Assembly: GCF_032922745.1 (NCBI RefSeq)
Contig: NZ_CP136693.1
Coordinates: forward strand, 3,348,001-3,412,000
Origin: Marinobacter salarius
Lineage (GTDB): Bacteria > Pseudomonadota > Gammaproteobacteria > Pseudomonadales > Oleiphilaceae
Reading direction: 5' to 3'
DNA length: 64,000 bases
Shown: piece after piece, positions 17,878 to 27,624 of the stretch
Position numbering within the stretch: position 1 is the stretch's first letter
Layout of the letters: every line of letters starts with the position of its first letter
Notes under the pieces: model-generated
Told to the model about the DNA's origin: nothing
The model's database searches: none
Seen by the model: the letters and a program-made list of their open reading frames with translations, nothing else
Translations under genes and position numbers: made by a program

Positions 17878-17906
17878 TTGACAGCTCGTATCGCCTTACT
17901 TAATAT
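17878..17906 (+). promoter_or_regulatory. Promoter of tRNA-Glu
   Basis: TTGACA (17878-17883), exactly 17 bases, then TAATAT (17901-17906). It is followed by the GC-rich discriminator ACGCGCC typical of stringent promoters. The tRNA begins at 17945. Confidence 0.75.
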
Positions 17907-17944
17907 ACGCGCCACCTCGACGAGGCAAGCTTTTGAAGCGATGC

Positions 17945-18020
17945 GTCCCCTTCGTCTAGTGGCCTAGGACTCCGCCCTTTCACGGCGGCAACAGGGGTTC
18001 GAACCCCCTAGGGGACGCCA
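17945..18020 (+). tRNA. tRNA-Glu (anticodon TTC)
   Basis: 76 nt including CCA. The acceptor GTCCCCT pairs with AGGGGAC, the discriminator is G, and the anticodon stem CCGCC/GGCGG encloses the loop CTTTCAC (anticodon TTC). The T arm is CAGGGGTTCGAACCCCCT. The 18021-18266 gap after it is T-rich at first, but I see no convincing terminator hairpin or promoter in it. Confidence 0.97.
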
Positions 18021-18266
18021 TTTTTTCAGCTTCTTTTTCTTTGCAGGTCCACTCTGCACTCCCAATCGATCAGCCCTGCATGCGCAGGCGTCCAACACCC
18101 CCGATCACCGCCCGCTCCCAAGACATTAACAAATCCTGAACAGTGACACATTTCTCCCGATTTTTCCTGTATTTGCGAGGCATTTGCAAGAAACTGCTGC
18201 TATAGTCCTGAGAACACCGTCTGACCATGCTCATTGAAACCTGCCAGGGTGGCCGAAGTATAGGAC

Positions 18267-20681
18267 ATGCAAAAACTGTTGACTCGCCTGCAACGATTTC
18301 GAACCGGGTCTCCCCTGTCCTTCAGGCTGCTCGCATACATCCTGTTGTTCAGCTCGTTGTTCACGCTCATCTCTTCAGCTATCCAGATATACTCGGATTA
18401 CCGGAAGGACCTGTCGCAGATCGACAGGCGCATGATGGTTGTCGAAACCGGCTATACCTCCAGTCTGGCCCGCAGCCTATGGGCGCTGGATCAGAAACTC
18501 CTACAGACCCAGCTCGAAGGCATACTCAGCCTGCCAGACATCGTTCACCTACGCCTCAAAATTGAACCGGATTCCGAACTGGTCATGGGCGAAATCCCTC
18601 GCAACGCCCAGACAATCAGCCATACGTTCAAGCTCACCCACCAGGGTGATGAAATGTTCAGTTTGGGTCAGTTGACCATCACCGCCGATCTGAAGCGGGT
18701 GTTCTCGGACATGCGCCAAAAAGTCGTAGTGGTGCTGACCACCCAGTTCCTGAAGACCTTTTTCGTTTCGATCCTGATCATCTGGATTTTCCAGCACTTC
18801 ATTGCGCGGCACCTGACCACCATGGCCAACTACGCCCGCAATTTCTCACTCAACAACCTGTCAGACCCGCTTGAACTGGACCGACCGGATACCCAACTGA
18901 ATCGAAATGACGAACTGGCCCAGGTCACCGTTGCCATCAACCAGATGCGGGAACGTCTCAACGATGACCTCGAGCGACAGGAGCGCGATGCCCAGGAAAT
19001 CCGAAAATTCTCCAAGGCGATTGAGCAAAGCCCGTCATCGGTGCTGATTTGTGATCGCCAGTGGCGTATCGAATACGCCAACCAGAAATTCAGCCAGCTC
19101 ACCGGCTACGACGCTGCCACCATCGCCGGAAAACACCCGGGCGTGCTATCCGAGGATGCGCAGGCCCATCGAGAAAACCGCCAACTGTGGCAATCCATCC
19201 GACTTCAGGTCCAACGCGTGGGGGTCTGGCAGGGGGAAATCAACAGCGTTCGCAAGAACGGTGAGCGCTTCTGGGAACAACTGATCGTAACCCCCATCAA
19301 GAATTCCAAGGGCGAAGCCACCGGCTACCTGATTCTTGGCGAAGATATCAGTATCCGCAAGCGCTACGAGCAACAACTGCTCAGACAGGCTAACTACGAC
19401 ATCCTGACCGGGCTTCCCAACCGGATGCTCGCCCTGGATCGCCTGAAACTGGCCCTGGCCCAGGCAAGACGCGAAAGCTCCCTGGTTGGCGTGATGTTTC
19501 TCGACCTGGACAACTTCAAGCACATCAACGATACCCTTGGGCACGACGCCGGCGATAACCTCCTGATAGAGGCCGCACGACGGATTTCCAGCTGCCTTCG
19601 GGGTACCAGCACCGTCGCCAGGCTTGGTGGTGATGAGTTTCTGGTAATATTGCCCGGCCTGACGGGCCCCGAGGCGACGTCACAGGTCGCAGAGCGTATC
19701 CTCAAGACCTTTGCCCCTCCTTACCTGCTGAATGGCCAGGAAGTGTTCGTAACCACCAGTATCGGTATCTCCGTTTTCCCGAACGACTCCGATAACAGCG
19801 GCACCCTGCTTCAGCACGCCGATGCCGCCATGTACCAGGCCAAACACAAGGGTAAAAGTGCCTATGCTCTCTTTGCTCCGGAAATGACGGAAGTCTCCCA
19901 TGAACGGCTGCAGATGGAATCGCTGATGCGCCGGGCCCTGGAGCAAAAAGAGTTTGAGCTCTACTACCAGCCCATTGTTCGCACTGAGTCCGGACAACTG
20001 TGCTCTGCCGAAGCCCTGCTGCGCTGGAATAACCCCGGTATGGGTATGGTCATGCCCGACCGGTTTATACCCCTGGCGGAAGAAACCGGCCTGATAACGC
20101 CGATTGGTGAATGGGTGTTACGGGAAGCCTGCCTGGCGGCCATACGCTGGAAAGAGTCCACTGGTACGGACATCGGCATTTCAGTCAACGTATCTCCCAG
20201 GCAATTCAGGGATCCGGGCTTTGTCGACACCGTCATGAATGCTCTCAAAGCCAGCGGTTTGCCCCCCCAGCAACTGGAACTGGAAATCACTGAGCGACTG
20301 ATCCTTGATAACACCATAGAAACCGCCGATATCCTGCGGCAACTCGATCAATCCGGCATTCGCCTGTCAGTTGATGACTTCGGTACCGGCTATTCGGCGC
20401 TCAGCTACCTCAAGAGCTACCCTTTCGATACCCTGAAAATCGACAAATCCTTTGTCCAGGACGTGATGAAGGAGCGGGAGGACGCCTCGCTGGTGAAGGC
20501 CATCATCAACATGGCCCACAGTCTTGGCTTGAGTGTAATTGCAGAAGGCGTGGAAGAAGAAGCCCAGACACACTTCCTGCAACAGGAAGGCTGTGACTAT
20601 TCACAAGGCTATTTCTACAGCAGGCCGATGCCCGAAAACGAGTTTCAGGAGTGGCTAAAGACCAACCATCGCGCCCTTTGA
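18267..20681 (+). CDS. Membrane GGDEF/EAL protein with PAS domain (cyclic-di-GMP turnover)
   Basis: An 804 aa inner-membrane signalling protein. TM1 is at ~20-40, a ~115-residue periplasmic sensor follows, TM2 is at ~155-178, then a HAMP-like linker (to ~235), a PAS domain (~245-365), GGDEF (~380-540) and EAL (~555-795). RLGGDEF is intact (454-458), so cyclase activity is possible. The usual RxxD inhibitory site before it reads RGTS, so product inhibition is probably lost. EALLRW (582-587), LEITERL, DDFGTGYSALSYL, LKIDKSFV and EGVE are all present, so phosphodiesterase activity is expected. The net direction cannot be read from sequence. It is convergent with der. Confidence 0.93.
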   Translation: MQKLLTRLQRFRTGSPLSFRLLAYILLFSSLFTLISSAIQIYSDYRKDLSQIDRRMMVVETGYTSSLARSLWALDQKLLQTQLEGILSLPDIVHLRLKIEPDSELVMGEIPRNAQTISHTFKLTHQGDEMFSLGQLTITADLKRVFSDMRQKVVVVLTTQFLKTFFVSILIIWIFQHFIARHLTTMANYARNFSLNNLSDPLELDRPDTQLNRNDELAQVTVAINQMRERLNDDLERQERDAQEIRKFSKAIEQSPSSVLICDRQWRIEYANQKFSQLTGYDAATIAGKHPGVLSEDAQAHRENRQLWQSIRLQVQRVGVWQGEINSVRKNGERFWEQLIVTPIKNSKGEATGYLILGEDISIRKRYEQQLLRQANYDILTGLPNRMLALDRLKLALAQARRESSLVGVMFLDLDNFKHINDTLGHDAGDNLLIEAARRISSCLRGTSTVARLGGDEFLVILPGLTGPEATSQVAERILKTFAPPYLLNGQEVFVTTSIGISVFPNDSDNSGTLLQHADAAMYQAKHKGKSAYALFAPEMTEVSHERLQMESLMRRALEQKEFELYYQPIVRTESGQLCSAEALLRWNNPGMGMVMPDRFIPLAEETGLITPIGEWVLREACLAAIRWKESTGTDIGISVNVSPRQFRDPGFVDTVMNALKASGLPPQQLELEITERLILDNTIETADILRQLDQSGIRLSVDDFGTGYSALSYLKSYPFDTLKIDKSFVQDVMKEREDASLVKAIINMAHSLGLSVIAEGVEEEAQTHFLQQEGCDYSQGYFYSRPMPENEFQEWLKTNHRAL

Positions 20682-20724
20682 TGCAGCACCGACTGCCTGG
20701 CGCTGCCCCGACGGTCGGATCGTT

Positions 20725-22149
20725 TCAGCGTTTCTTGCTCTTCATTCGCGCTTTCTTCCGTACCGGCCGCCCTTTCTTCAGGTCATTGTCCTGTTTGACC
20801 TTCTGACGCGGCGTAAGCCGGCTAACCTTATTAGCGAACGGGTTTTCACTGGAACGGAACTCGAAGCGAATGGGAGAACCATTGACCTTCAGCACTTTAC
20901 GGAAGGTATTCTCCAGATAGCGTTTGTAAGCCCCTGGCAACGCGTCAGTCTGATTGCCATGCACCACAATCACTGGAGGGTTGGACCCACCCTGGTGGGC
21001 GTATCGCAGTTTGATTCGGCGCCCCTGTACCAGTGGCGGCTGGTGTTGTGCGGTAGCGTCCTGGAGGATGGCCGTCAGACGATTGGTGGGCCACTTGGCC
21101 ATCGCTGACTCATAGCAGTCATGAACCGAATCGTACATTACGCCCACACCGGAACCGTGAAGGGCTGAAATGTAATGCTTGTCGGCATAGTCAAGAAAGT
21201 CCAGGCGGCGCTGGACCTGCTCCTTTACCTTGGCGCGGTCGTCCGGGTCCATGCCATCCCATTTGTTGACCGCAATCACCAGGGAACGGCCGGCATCCAG
21301 AACAAAACCAATCAGATGCAGGTCCTGATCCACCAGCCCTTCCCTGGCGTCGATAACCAGGATGACCACATGGGCATCGTCAATGGCCTGAAGGGTTTTA
21401 ATGATGGAAAACTTCTCTACCACTTCACTGACGTTTTTGCGACGGCGCACACCCGCTGTATCGATCAGCGTGTACTGGTTATCCATGCGTTCGAACGGGA
21501 TATAAACGCTGTCTCGGGTGGTACCGGGCATGTCATAGACAATCACCCGGTCTTCCCCGAGCATACGATTAACCAGTGTGGACTTGCCCACGTTCGGCCG
21601 CCCGACAATGCCAATGCGTATGCCTGGATAGCGATCAGCACGATCTTGCGCTTCACGCTCTTCCTCGGACGGCAGCAACTCTTCCAGCATGGAGCGAATG
21701 CCACGGTTATGGGAAGCTGCTATCAGATAGGTGGACTCGAAGCCCAGACCGTAGAAATCGGAAGCGGCAATATCGGGGTCCTGGCCATCGGTTTTATTGA
21801 CCACCAGGTGTGCCCGCTTGCCAGTCTTGCGCAGATGGGCCGCGATCAATTCATCGCCACCATTGAGTCCCGCCTTGCCATCTACCAGAAACAGGACAAT
21901 GTCTGCTTCCTCGACAGCCTGCATGGACTGGCGCGCCATTTCGGCGTCCAGGCCTTTTTCGTCCCCGGTCAGGCCACCGGTATCAATCACGATAAAGCGC
22001 TGCCCTTCGTAATTGCCCTCACCGTATTTACGATCACGGGTTAAGCCGGGGAAATCCGCTACAAGCGCATCCCGGGACCGCGTCATTTGATTAAACAGTG
22101 TCGATTTGCCCACGTTGGGGCGCCCGACAAGAGCAATTACAGGGGTCAT
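20725..22149 (-). CDS. der: Ribosome-associated double GTPase Der (EngA)
   Basis: Essential GTPase for 50S ribosomal subunit assembly, 474 aa. There are two tandem G domains: the first with GRPNVGKSTLFNQM and DTGG, the second with GRPNVGKSTLVNRM and DTAG, each with its own NKxD-like motif (NKTD, NKWD). A C-terminal KH-like domain ends in a Lys/Arg-rich tail suited to rRNA binding. It is the last gene of the run pilW-rodZ-ispG-hisS-yfgM-bamB-der, a conserved gammaproteobacterial order. Confidence 0.98.
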   Translation of the reverse strand: MTPVIALVGRPNVGKSTLFNQMTRSRDALVADFPGLTRDRKYGEGNYEGQRFIVIDTGGLTGDEKGLDAEMARQSMQAVEEADIVLFLVDGKAGLNGGDELIAAHLRKTGKRAHLVVNKTDGQDPDIAASDFYGLGFESTYLIAASHNRGIRSMLEELLPSEEEREAQDRADRYPGIRIGIVGRPNVGKSTLVNRMLGEDRVIVYDMPGTTRDSVYIPFERMDNQYTLIDTAGVRRRKNVSEVVEKFSIIKTLQAIDDAHVVILVIDAREGLVDQDLHLIGFVLDAGRSLVIAVNKWDGMDPDDRAKVKEQVQRRLDFLDYADKHYISALHGSGVGVMYDSVHDCYESAMAKWPTNRLTAILQDATAQHQPPLVQGRRIKLRYAHQGGSNPPVIVVHGNQTDALPGAYKRYLENTFRKVLKVNGSPIRFEFRSSENPFANKVSRLTPRQKVKQDNDLKKGRPVRKKARMKSKKR

Positions 22150-22211
22150 AGTCTTTCGCTACACATTAAACAGGGCCCGCGCTTCACAGCGATAGGGCCG
22201 GAAAGGAGCAC

Positions 22212-23384
22212 TCAGTCGAGCGTCCGGAGTTTCAATACCGACAGTTTACCGCTATTGCCATACACAAGAAGGTTACCGTTCTGCAGGCGCTGGAAAGGCA
22301 CCCGCAGGCCCTCGTCGTCAAATTCAAGCTGACCCACCAGGCTGCCGTCTTCCAACGACAACATATGAATGTAGCCCTCGAAATCACCTATCAACAGGTA
22401 ATCCTCATAGACAACCGGCTGCGTTGGCTGCCGCCAGGATAACCGGTCCTGAACCCACAGCTCGCGACGGTCGGAACCGCGGTAGGCCGTGATATCGCCG
22501 TTGGCACCCGCGACAAAAATATTACCGTTGCCGATCATTGGTGACTGCAGGCTGGAGGCGGGACGACTCCAGATTTCCTGTCCGGTTTGCAGGTCAACCA
22601 GCGCAAGCTTGCCCTGATAGCCCACAATCATCGCTGCGCTCTCCAGAATCAGCGGCTCACCGGCCACATCAACAAGCCGTTCAAGCTCGGTACGGCCCTG
22701 CGGCTGGCCGACTTCATACTGCCAAACGGGCTGGCCGGTCTCAGTGGAGATCGCCATGAGCTTGCCGTTGGCCAGTGAAGCCAGCACAAGGTCTGCCCCG
22801 ACAAGCGGCGACGCCGCTGCACGTATTGACAGGACCGGGACATCACTGTCGTATTGCCATGCCTGCTCCCCGGAGGCGGTATCAAACGCCAGCACCTTGC
22901 CATCAATGGTCTGTGTCACCACCAGGCGCCCGTTGGACTGGGGGGATGCCAACACTTCGTTGGGCAATGGCTGCCGCCAAAGCGCAGAACCATCTTCGCG
23001 CGACAGGGCCATCAGCTCAGCATCACGGGTGACCAGGTACAGGTTTCCCTGATCGCCACCAACGCCGGCACTGATTTCCTCGTCAAGATCCCGGAACCAG
23101 AATACCTCGCCGTTTTCGGAGCCGACGGCATAAACCTCGCCATCGGCTGATGCCGCATACAAACGGTCTCCGGTGTTCAGAGGGGCGAGGTACAGGAAGT
23201 TGTCATCATGCCCGTCCCCAACACCCATACTCCAGACAGGCTCAAGCCCGACACTGGATGAAATCTCCGGAACCGGTGCAGGTTGCTCAAAGGTGTCGCT
23301 GGTACTACATCCTGCAAGGACAGCCAGTGTCAGCATACCCGCAAGCGAAAAGAGTCTGGTATGCCCGTTAACCAACCAGGGCAT
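22212..23384 (-). CDS. bamB: Outer membrane protein assembly factor BamB
   Basis: Lipoprotein of the BAM complex, which folds beta-barrel proteins into the outer membrane. 390 aa. The signal peptide ends at a lipobox LAGC (Cys ~26). The rest is a PQQ-type eight-bladed beta-propeller with repeats such as GEVFWFRDLDEEI, GSALWRQPLPNE, GEQAWQYDSD and GQPVWQYEVGQ. Its ATG overlaps the yfgM stop by one base (TGATG), so the two are coupled. It has the normal length and position for BamB. Confidence 0.97.
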   Translation of the reverse strand: MPWLVNGHTRLFSLAGMLTLAVLAGCSTSDTFEQPAPVPEISSSVGLEPVWSMGVGDGHDDNFLYLAPLNTGDRLYAASADGEVYAVGSENGEVFWFRDLDEEISAGVGGDQGNLYLVTRDAELMALSREDGSALWRQPLPNEVLASPQSNGRLVVTQTIDGKVLAFDTASGEQAWQYDSDVPVLSIRAAASPLVGADLVLASLANGKLMAISTETGQPVWQYEVGQPQGRTELERLVDVAGEPLILESAAMIVGYQGKLALVDLQTGQEIWSRPASSLQSPMIGNGNIFVAGANGDITAYRGSDRRELWVQDRLSWRQPTQPVVYEDYLLIGDFEGYIHMLSLEDGSLVGQLEFDDEGLRVPFQRLQNGNLLVYGNSGKLSVLKLRTLD

Positions 23385-24040
23385 CAGGCTCCCTCCTCAA
23401 CACCAAGGTCGGATAGCTTGAGCTCAAGAATGCCGCTACGACCCTGCTGGTTCATTTCACGGGCCGCCAGATACGCTTCACGAGCCCCCTCACGATTACC
23501 CTGGGCTAGCAGGATATCGCCTTTAAGCTCGGTAAAAATAGCGCCGAAACTGCCGGTATTGTCCGTACCCTCAATGGTTGCCAAAGCCTCTTCGTACTGC
23601 TCCGCCGCGAACTGGGCGCGGGCCAGGCGGTTGCGAATAACCATTGCCAACGCTCCGCTTTCGCCGGCTTTTTCCTGCGCCCAGGTCAGGGACTCGATCG
23701 CCCCTTCCGGATCGCCCTGGTCCATAACCTGTTGGCGAGCAAGCATCAACATGCCATAAACAGCGAAGGCGCTGTCGCTGTATTCTTCTCGCAGGTTCTC
23801 GGCCACGTAGGCAACGGTATCTGCGCGATTTTCATCTGTCTCATCGCTATAGGCATTGATCAGCTCGGCAAACTGGGAAGCCGCTTCCGTACGCTGCTGC
23901 ATTTGATGGTTCTGCCAGGCCTGCCACCCGAAAACAATCGCCAGCGCCGCACCGACGCCAATCAGGAGCGAGCTGCCATTCTTCTTCCACCAGTCCTTGA
24001 TTGCCTGGACCGTTTCTTCCTCAGTACGCATTTCAGCCAT
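23384..24040 (-). CDS. yfgM: YfgM family periplasmic chaperone, ancillary SecYEG subunit
   Basis: 218 aa single-pass inner-membrane protein with a short cytoplasmic N-terminus (EEETVQAIKDWWKKNG), a TM helix at ~24-42 and a periplasmic TPR-like domain (TPR_21 family). In E. coli, YfgM with PpiD associates with the Sec translocon and passes clients to periplasmic chaperones; the cytoplasmic tail links to RcsB stress control. Placement between hisS and bamB is the conserved order. No key residues are known to check. Confidence 0.93.
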   Translation of the reverse strand: MAEMRTEEETVQAIKDWWKKNGSSLLIGVGAALAIVFGWQAWQNHQMQQRTEAASQFAELINAYSDETDENRADTVAYVAENLREEYSDSAFAVYGMLMLARQQVMDQGDPEGAIESLTWAQEKAGESGALAMVIRNRLARAQFAAEQYEEALATIEGTDNTGSFGAIFTELKGDILLAQGNREGAREAYLAAREMNQQGRSGILELKLSDLGVEEGA

Positions 24041-24090
24041 GATGACTCCTGCAATAGATGATTATTATGCTGTAACTCGTCGGCGCGCCA

Positions 24091-25371
24091 TCAGCGGCCA
24101 AGCAATTCTTCAAGCGTCGCGGCCAGATCACCCTGAGCAACGTCTAGTTGCCCCTCGTCTGACCGTAACGGCTTAAGGCCGACCGTCCCGTTGGCAACCT
24201 CATTCTCACCCAGAATGACCGCGTAACGGGCGCCACTGCGATCAGCCTTTTTCATCTGACTCTTGAAACTGCCGCCGCCACAGTGCCCCATAACCGTTAC
24301 GCCCGGCAAAGCGTTGCGAAGGGATTCACCCAGCGCCAACGCGGGTGCCACGGTGGATTCACCCATAGCCGCAACATACACATCGACATTGCCATTGGCA
24401 CTGTCTGGCACAAGGTTAAGCGTTTCCAGCAGCAGGATCAGTCGTTCGAGCCCCATGGCGAAACCGACCGCAACCGTGGGCTTGCCTCCCAATTGCTCCA
24501 CCAGCCCATCATAGCGACCACCGGCGCATATCGTCCCCTGGGCACCCAGGCTGTCGGTAATCCACTCGAATACAGTTTTGCCATAATAGTCGAGCCCGCG
24601 AACCAGCTTTGGATTCACCGTATACTCAATGCCAGCCGCGTCCAGCAACGAGCGCAGTTGCCGAAAATGATCCCGAGACTCGTCGTCGAGGTAATCATCC
24701 AGACGAGGCGCGTCCACCAGAAGTCTCTGGGTATCCGGGTTCTTGCTGTCCAGAATGCGTAGCGGGTTCGAGCCAAGACGCCGTTGGCTGTCTTCGTCCA
24801 ACTGCTCCCGGTAATCCGAGAGGTACGCGACCAGCGCCTCGCGGTATTCCCGACGGGCAGCAGACGTACCTATGGAATTGATTTCCAGGCGGGTGTGTTC
24901 ACTCAGTCCTAGCGCGCGCCAGAGCCTGGCCGTCAACACGAGGAGCTCAGCATCAATATCCGGGCCGGTCATGCCAAAACATTCCACGCCGATCTGGTGG
25001 AACTGACGGTAACGGCCTTTTTGGGGGCGCTCATGACGAAACATGGGGCCGGTGTACCAAAGCCGGCGGGTCTGATTAAAAAGCAGACCGTGTTCTTCGG
25101 CGGCACGCACGCAGCCGGCCGTACCTTCGGGGCGCAGGGTCAGGCTGTCACCGTTGCGATCCTCAAAGGTGTACATCTCTTTCTCAACGATATCTGTCAC
25201 TTCGCCAATAGAGCGCTTGAACAGGTCCGTCTGCTCAACCACCGGCATGCGAATTTCCTGATAACCGTACTGGGAAAGCACTTTCCTGACCGTGTCTTCC
25301 ACAAACTGCCACACCGGCGTCTGCTCTGGCAGGATATCGTTCATCCCGCGGATTGCCTGGATCTTAGCCAA
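24091..25371 (-). CDS. hisS: Histidyl-tRNA synthetase
   Basis: Class II aminoacyl-tRNA synthetase that charges tRNA-His with histidine and ATP. 426 aa, normal length. Visible are motif 1 region at the N-terminus (IRGMNDILPEQTPVW), motif 2 GPMFRHERPQKGRYRQFHQ, the histidine-specific LVRGLDYYGKTVFE, GGRYDGL, and motif 3 near VGFAMGLERLILL, followed by the anticodon-binding domain. It lies between ispG (gap ~40 bases) and yfgM in a conserved operon. Confidence 0.98.
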   Translation of the reverse strand: MAKIQAIRGMNDILPEQTPVWQFVEDTVRKVLSQYGYQEIRMPVVEQTDLFKRSIGEVTDIVEKEMYTFEDRNGDSLTLRPEGTAGCVRAAEEHGLLFNQTRRLWYTGPMFRHERPQKGRYRQFHQIGVECFGMTGPDIDAELLVLTARLWRALGLSEHTRLEINSIGTSAARREYREALVAYLSDYREQLDEDSQRRLGSNPLRILDSKNPDTQRLLVDAPRLDDYLDDESRDHFRQLRSLLDAAGIEYTVNPKLVRGLDYYGKTVFEWITDSLGAQGTICAGGRYDGLVEQLGGKPTVAVGFAMGLERLILLLETLNLVPDSANGNVDVYVAAMGESTVAPALALGESLRNALPGVTVMGHCGGGSFKSQMKKADRSGARYAVILGENEVANGTVGLKPLRSDEGQLDVAQGDLAATLEELLGR

Positions 25372-25411
25372 GTTACTACCTTATCTGTGTCGGTGATTTG
25401 ACGATCTGCTC

Positions 25412-26530
25412 TCAGTCGGCCGAGCGGGTAATGATCGCTTCTTCCTTTTCCTTGCGACGCGCCACTTCCTCACGGATCAGCCGTTCCAGGTCGTCGGTCA
25501 GGTTGGCATTGTCGAGCTTCTGATTGGGCTTGCCCGACGCGTAGAACAGGTTCTTGGGGCTACCGCCGGTCAAGCCCAGGTCAGCAACCTTGGCCTCGCC
25601 CGGCCCGTTTACAATACAGCCAATGATGGCAACATCCAGGGACTCGTTGACATCTTCCAGACGAGCCTCAAGGTCATTCATGGTCTGGATGACATCGAAA
25701 TTCTGGCGTGAGCAGCTTGGGCACGCGACGAAGTTGATACCCCGGCTGCGCAGGCGCAAGCTTTTGAGAATATCGTAGCCGACCTTGATCTCCTGCACCG
25801 GGTCTGCCGCGAGCGATACTCTGATGGTATCCCCAATGCCGTCCATCAGCAGCATGCCCAGGCCAACAGAGGACTTCACTGTCCCGGAGCGAAAGCCACC
25901 AGCCTCGGTAATGCCCAAATGCAGGGGTTGTTCTATCTGTGCAGCAATCTGACGATATGCCGCCACCGTCATGAAGACCTCTGAGGCCTTCAGGCTCACC
26001 TTGAAGTCCTGAAAATCATGACGGTCGAGAATGTCGATATGGCGCATGGCCGACTCAACCAGAGCCTCGGGTGTCGGTTCCCCGTACTTACGTTGCAGTG
26101 CCTTTTCCAGCGAGCCTGCGTTGACGCCAATACGAATCGGGATATTGCCATCCCGCGCGGCGCTGATCACGGCGCTGACACGGTCATCCCGACCGATATT
26201 ACCCGGGTTGATACGAAGACAATCAACACCCAGTTCCGCCACCCGCAGAGCAATTCGGTGATCGAAATGGATGTCAGCCACCAATGGTACTGACACCATT
26301 GAGCGAATCTTGCCGAACGCTTCCGCAGCATCCATTGTAGGCACGGATACCCGCACAATGTCCGCTCCAGCCTCCTGCAGGGCGCGGATCTGGCCAACGG
26401 TTGCATCCACGTCACAGGTGTTGGTGTTGGTCATGCTCTGGACAGCAATAGGCGCATCGCCACCCACAGGAACATCGCCTACCATTATCTGGCGTGATTT
26501 GCGTCTTTTGATCGGAGATTCGTGATTCAT
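25412..26530 (-). CDS. ispG: 4-hydroxy-3-methylbut-2-enyl diphosphate synthase (flavodoxin)
   Basis: Fe-S enzyme that converts MEcPP to HMBPP, the penultimate step of the MEP isoprenoid pathway. 372 aa from the ATG at 26530; an in-frame TTG six codons earlier (26548) is less likely. The TIM-barrel part carries VGGDAPIAVQSMTNT. The three 4Fe-4S ligands are Cys in ACPSCSR (two) and IIGCIVNGPGEA (one), with the downstream Glu. Its need for an Fe-S cluster matters here because the local isc locus is reduced to iscR and iscS. Confidence 0.98.
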   Translation of the reverse strand: MNHESPIKRRKSRQIMVGDVPVGGDAPIAVQSMTNTNTCDVDATVGQIRALQEAGADIVRVSVPTMDAAEAFGKIRSMVSVPLVADIHFDHRIALRVAELGVDCLRINPGNIGRDDRVSAVISAARDGNIPIRIGVNAGSLEKALQRKYGEPTPEALVESAMRHIDILDRHDFQDFKVSLKASEVFMTVAAYRQIAAQIEQPLHLGITEAGGFRSGTVKSSVGLGMLLMDGIGDTIRVSLAADPVQEIKVGYDILKSLRLRSRGINFVACPSCSRQNFDVIQTMNDLEARLEDVNESLDVAIIGCIVNGPGEAKVADLGLTGGSPKNLFYASGKPNQKLDNANLTDDLERLIREEVARRKEKEEAIITRSAD

Positions 26531-26565
26531 ATAGCCTGCTAACCGCAAAAGAGGGTTCGAAACGT

Positions 26566-27624
26566 TCAGATATCCAGCGAGAATTCTGCTCGGTTGTTGA
26601 CGACCCGATAACCGGAAAGGTCAATCGGTTGGCCATCAAATCTTATAGATTCGATGGCATCGACTGCGCCGACAACAACGTCGATGGGCAGCCTGCCTGA
26701 TACATTAATCCTGTCACCATCCCGTTGCAGGGATCCCACCAGGCGATTGCCCGCCGAATCGGTTACCTGAACCCAGCACTCATCGCTGAATGTCATTTCC
26801 AGGCGAGCGCTGCCGACGGCAGCCGTTGGCTGGGCGCTCTCCTGAAACGCTGGCTCCGGCTCACTGGTCACCACCGGAACCTGGCTCTCATCAATCTCAT
26901 CGACAGCAGGTTGCGCAGCCGGAGCGGAATCGTCTTCTACCGTCGGGGCCGGAGAGCCAGAGACCTGCTCATTAACCTGAGGGTCCTCAGGCAGCTCTGC
27001 CAACTCGCTATTGTCCTCAACGATCGACGCTTCATCAACCGGCGCGGATAGCCTATCGGCCTCTTCCTCGGTTCCAGGCTCGGCTAACTCGGTATCGACA
27101 GTGTCGTCCACCGACACCGTCTCTTCGGACGGTTCAGGCTGCGCGGGAGCAGCCGTTTCCGAGGACACAGCCGGTTCCGTCGTGTCGCCTGTTATACCGT
27201 CCAATTCGCCCATAAAGCGCAATGCGAGAAAGGCAATTACTGCTATGACCAACAGGAGAAGCAGCAATTTCGCAACGCGGCGTTTCCGACGTCTGCGACG
27301 TTCGATATCAATCAGCGGATTGGCTTCTTCTGCCTGCTCTTTTCGCTGTCGCAGTGGCTCCAGTTCCTCATCCAGCGTCGCGATCACCGCATCTGGATCA
27401 AGGTCAACCTGCCGCGCGTAGGTTCTGACATAGCCTTTGAGGAACAGTTCACTGTCGATCTGTTCATAATGCCCGTCTTCTATCGCCTGTATCACGGCCG
27501 GGCGAAGATGCTGGGCATCGGCCACGGCGGAAATACTGAGCCCCTTCTGCTCACGCGCACGCTTGAGCAATTGACCCGTAGGCTCACTCAGGCCCGACGG
27601 TTGTTGTGCGTCATCACTGTCCAT
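26566..27624 (-). CDS. rodZ: RodZ-like cytoskeletal/cell-shape protein
   Basis: 352 aa bitopic membrane protein that links MreB filaments to the cell wall elongation machinery. The N-terminal Cro/C1-type HTH (residues ~15-80; LLKRAREQKGLSISAVADAQ, LFLKGYVRTYARQVDLDP) binds MreB in the family. A basic patch ERRRRRKRR precedes the TM helix (~115-137). A long Pro/Glu/Ala-rich acidic periplasmic linker leads to a C-terminal DUF4115 beta domain. Its ATG overlaps the pilW stop by 11 bases. The pilW-rodZ-ispG order is conserved in gammaproteobacteria. Confidence 0.93.
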   Translation of the reverse strand: MDSDDAQQPSGLSEPTGQLLKRAREQKGLSISAVADAQHLRPAVIQAIEDGHYEQIDSELFLKGYVRTYARQVDLDPDAVIATLDEELEPLRQRKEQAEEANPLIDIERRRRRKRRVAKLLLLLLVIAVIAFLALRFMGELDGITGDTTEPAVSSETAAPAQPEPSEETVSVDDTVDTELAEPGTEEEADRLSAPVDEASIVEDNSELAELPEDPQVNEQVSGSPAPTVEDDSAPAAQPAVDEIDESQVPVVTSEPEPAFQESAQPTAAVGSARLEMTFSDECWVQVTDSAGNRLVGSLQRDGDRINVSGRLPIDVVVGAVDAIESIRFDGQPIDLSGYRVVNNRAEFSLDI

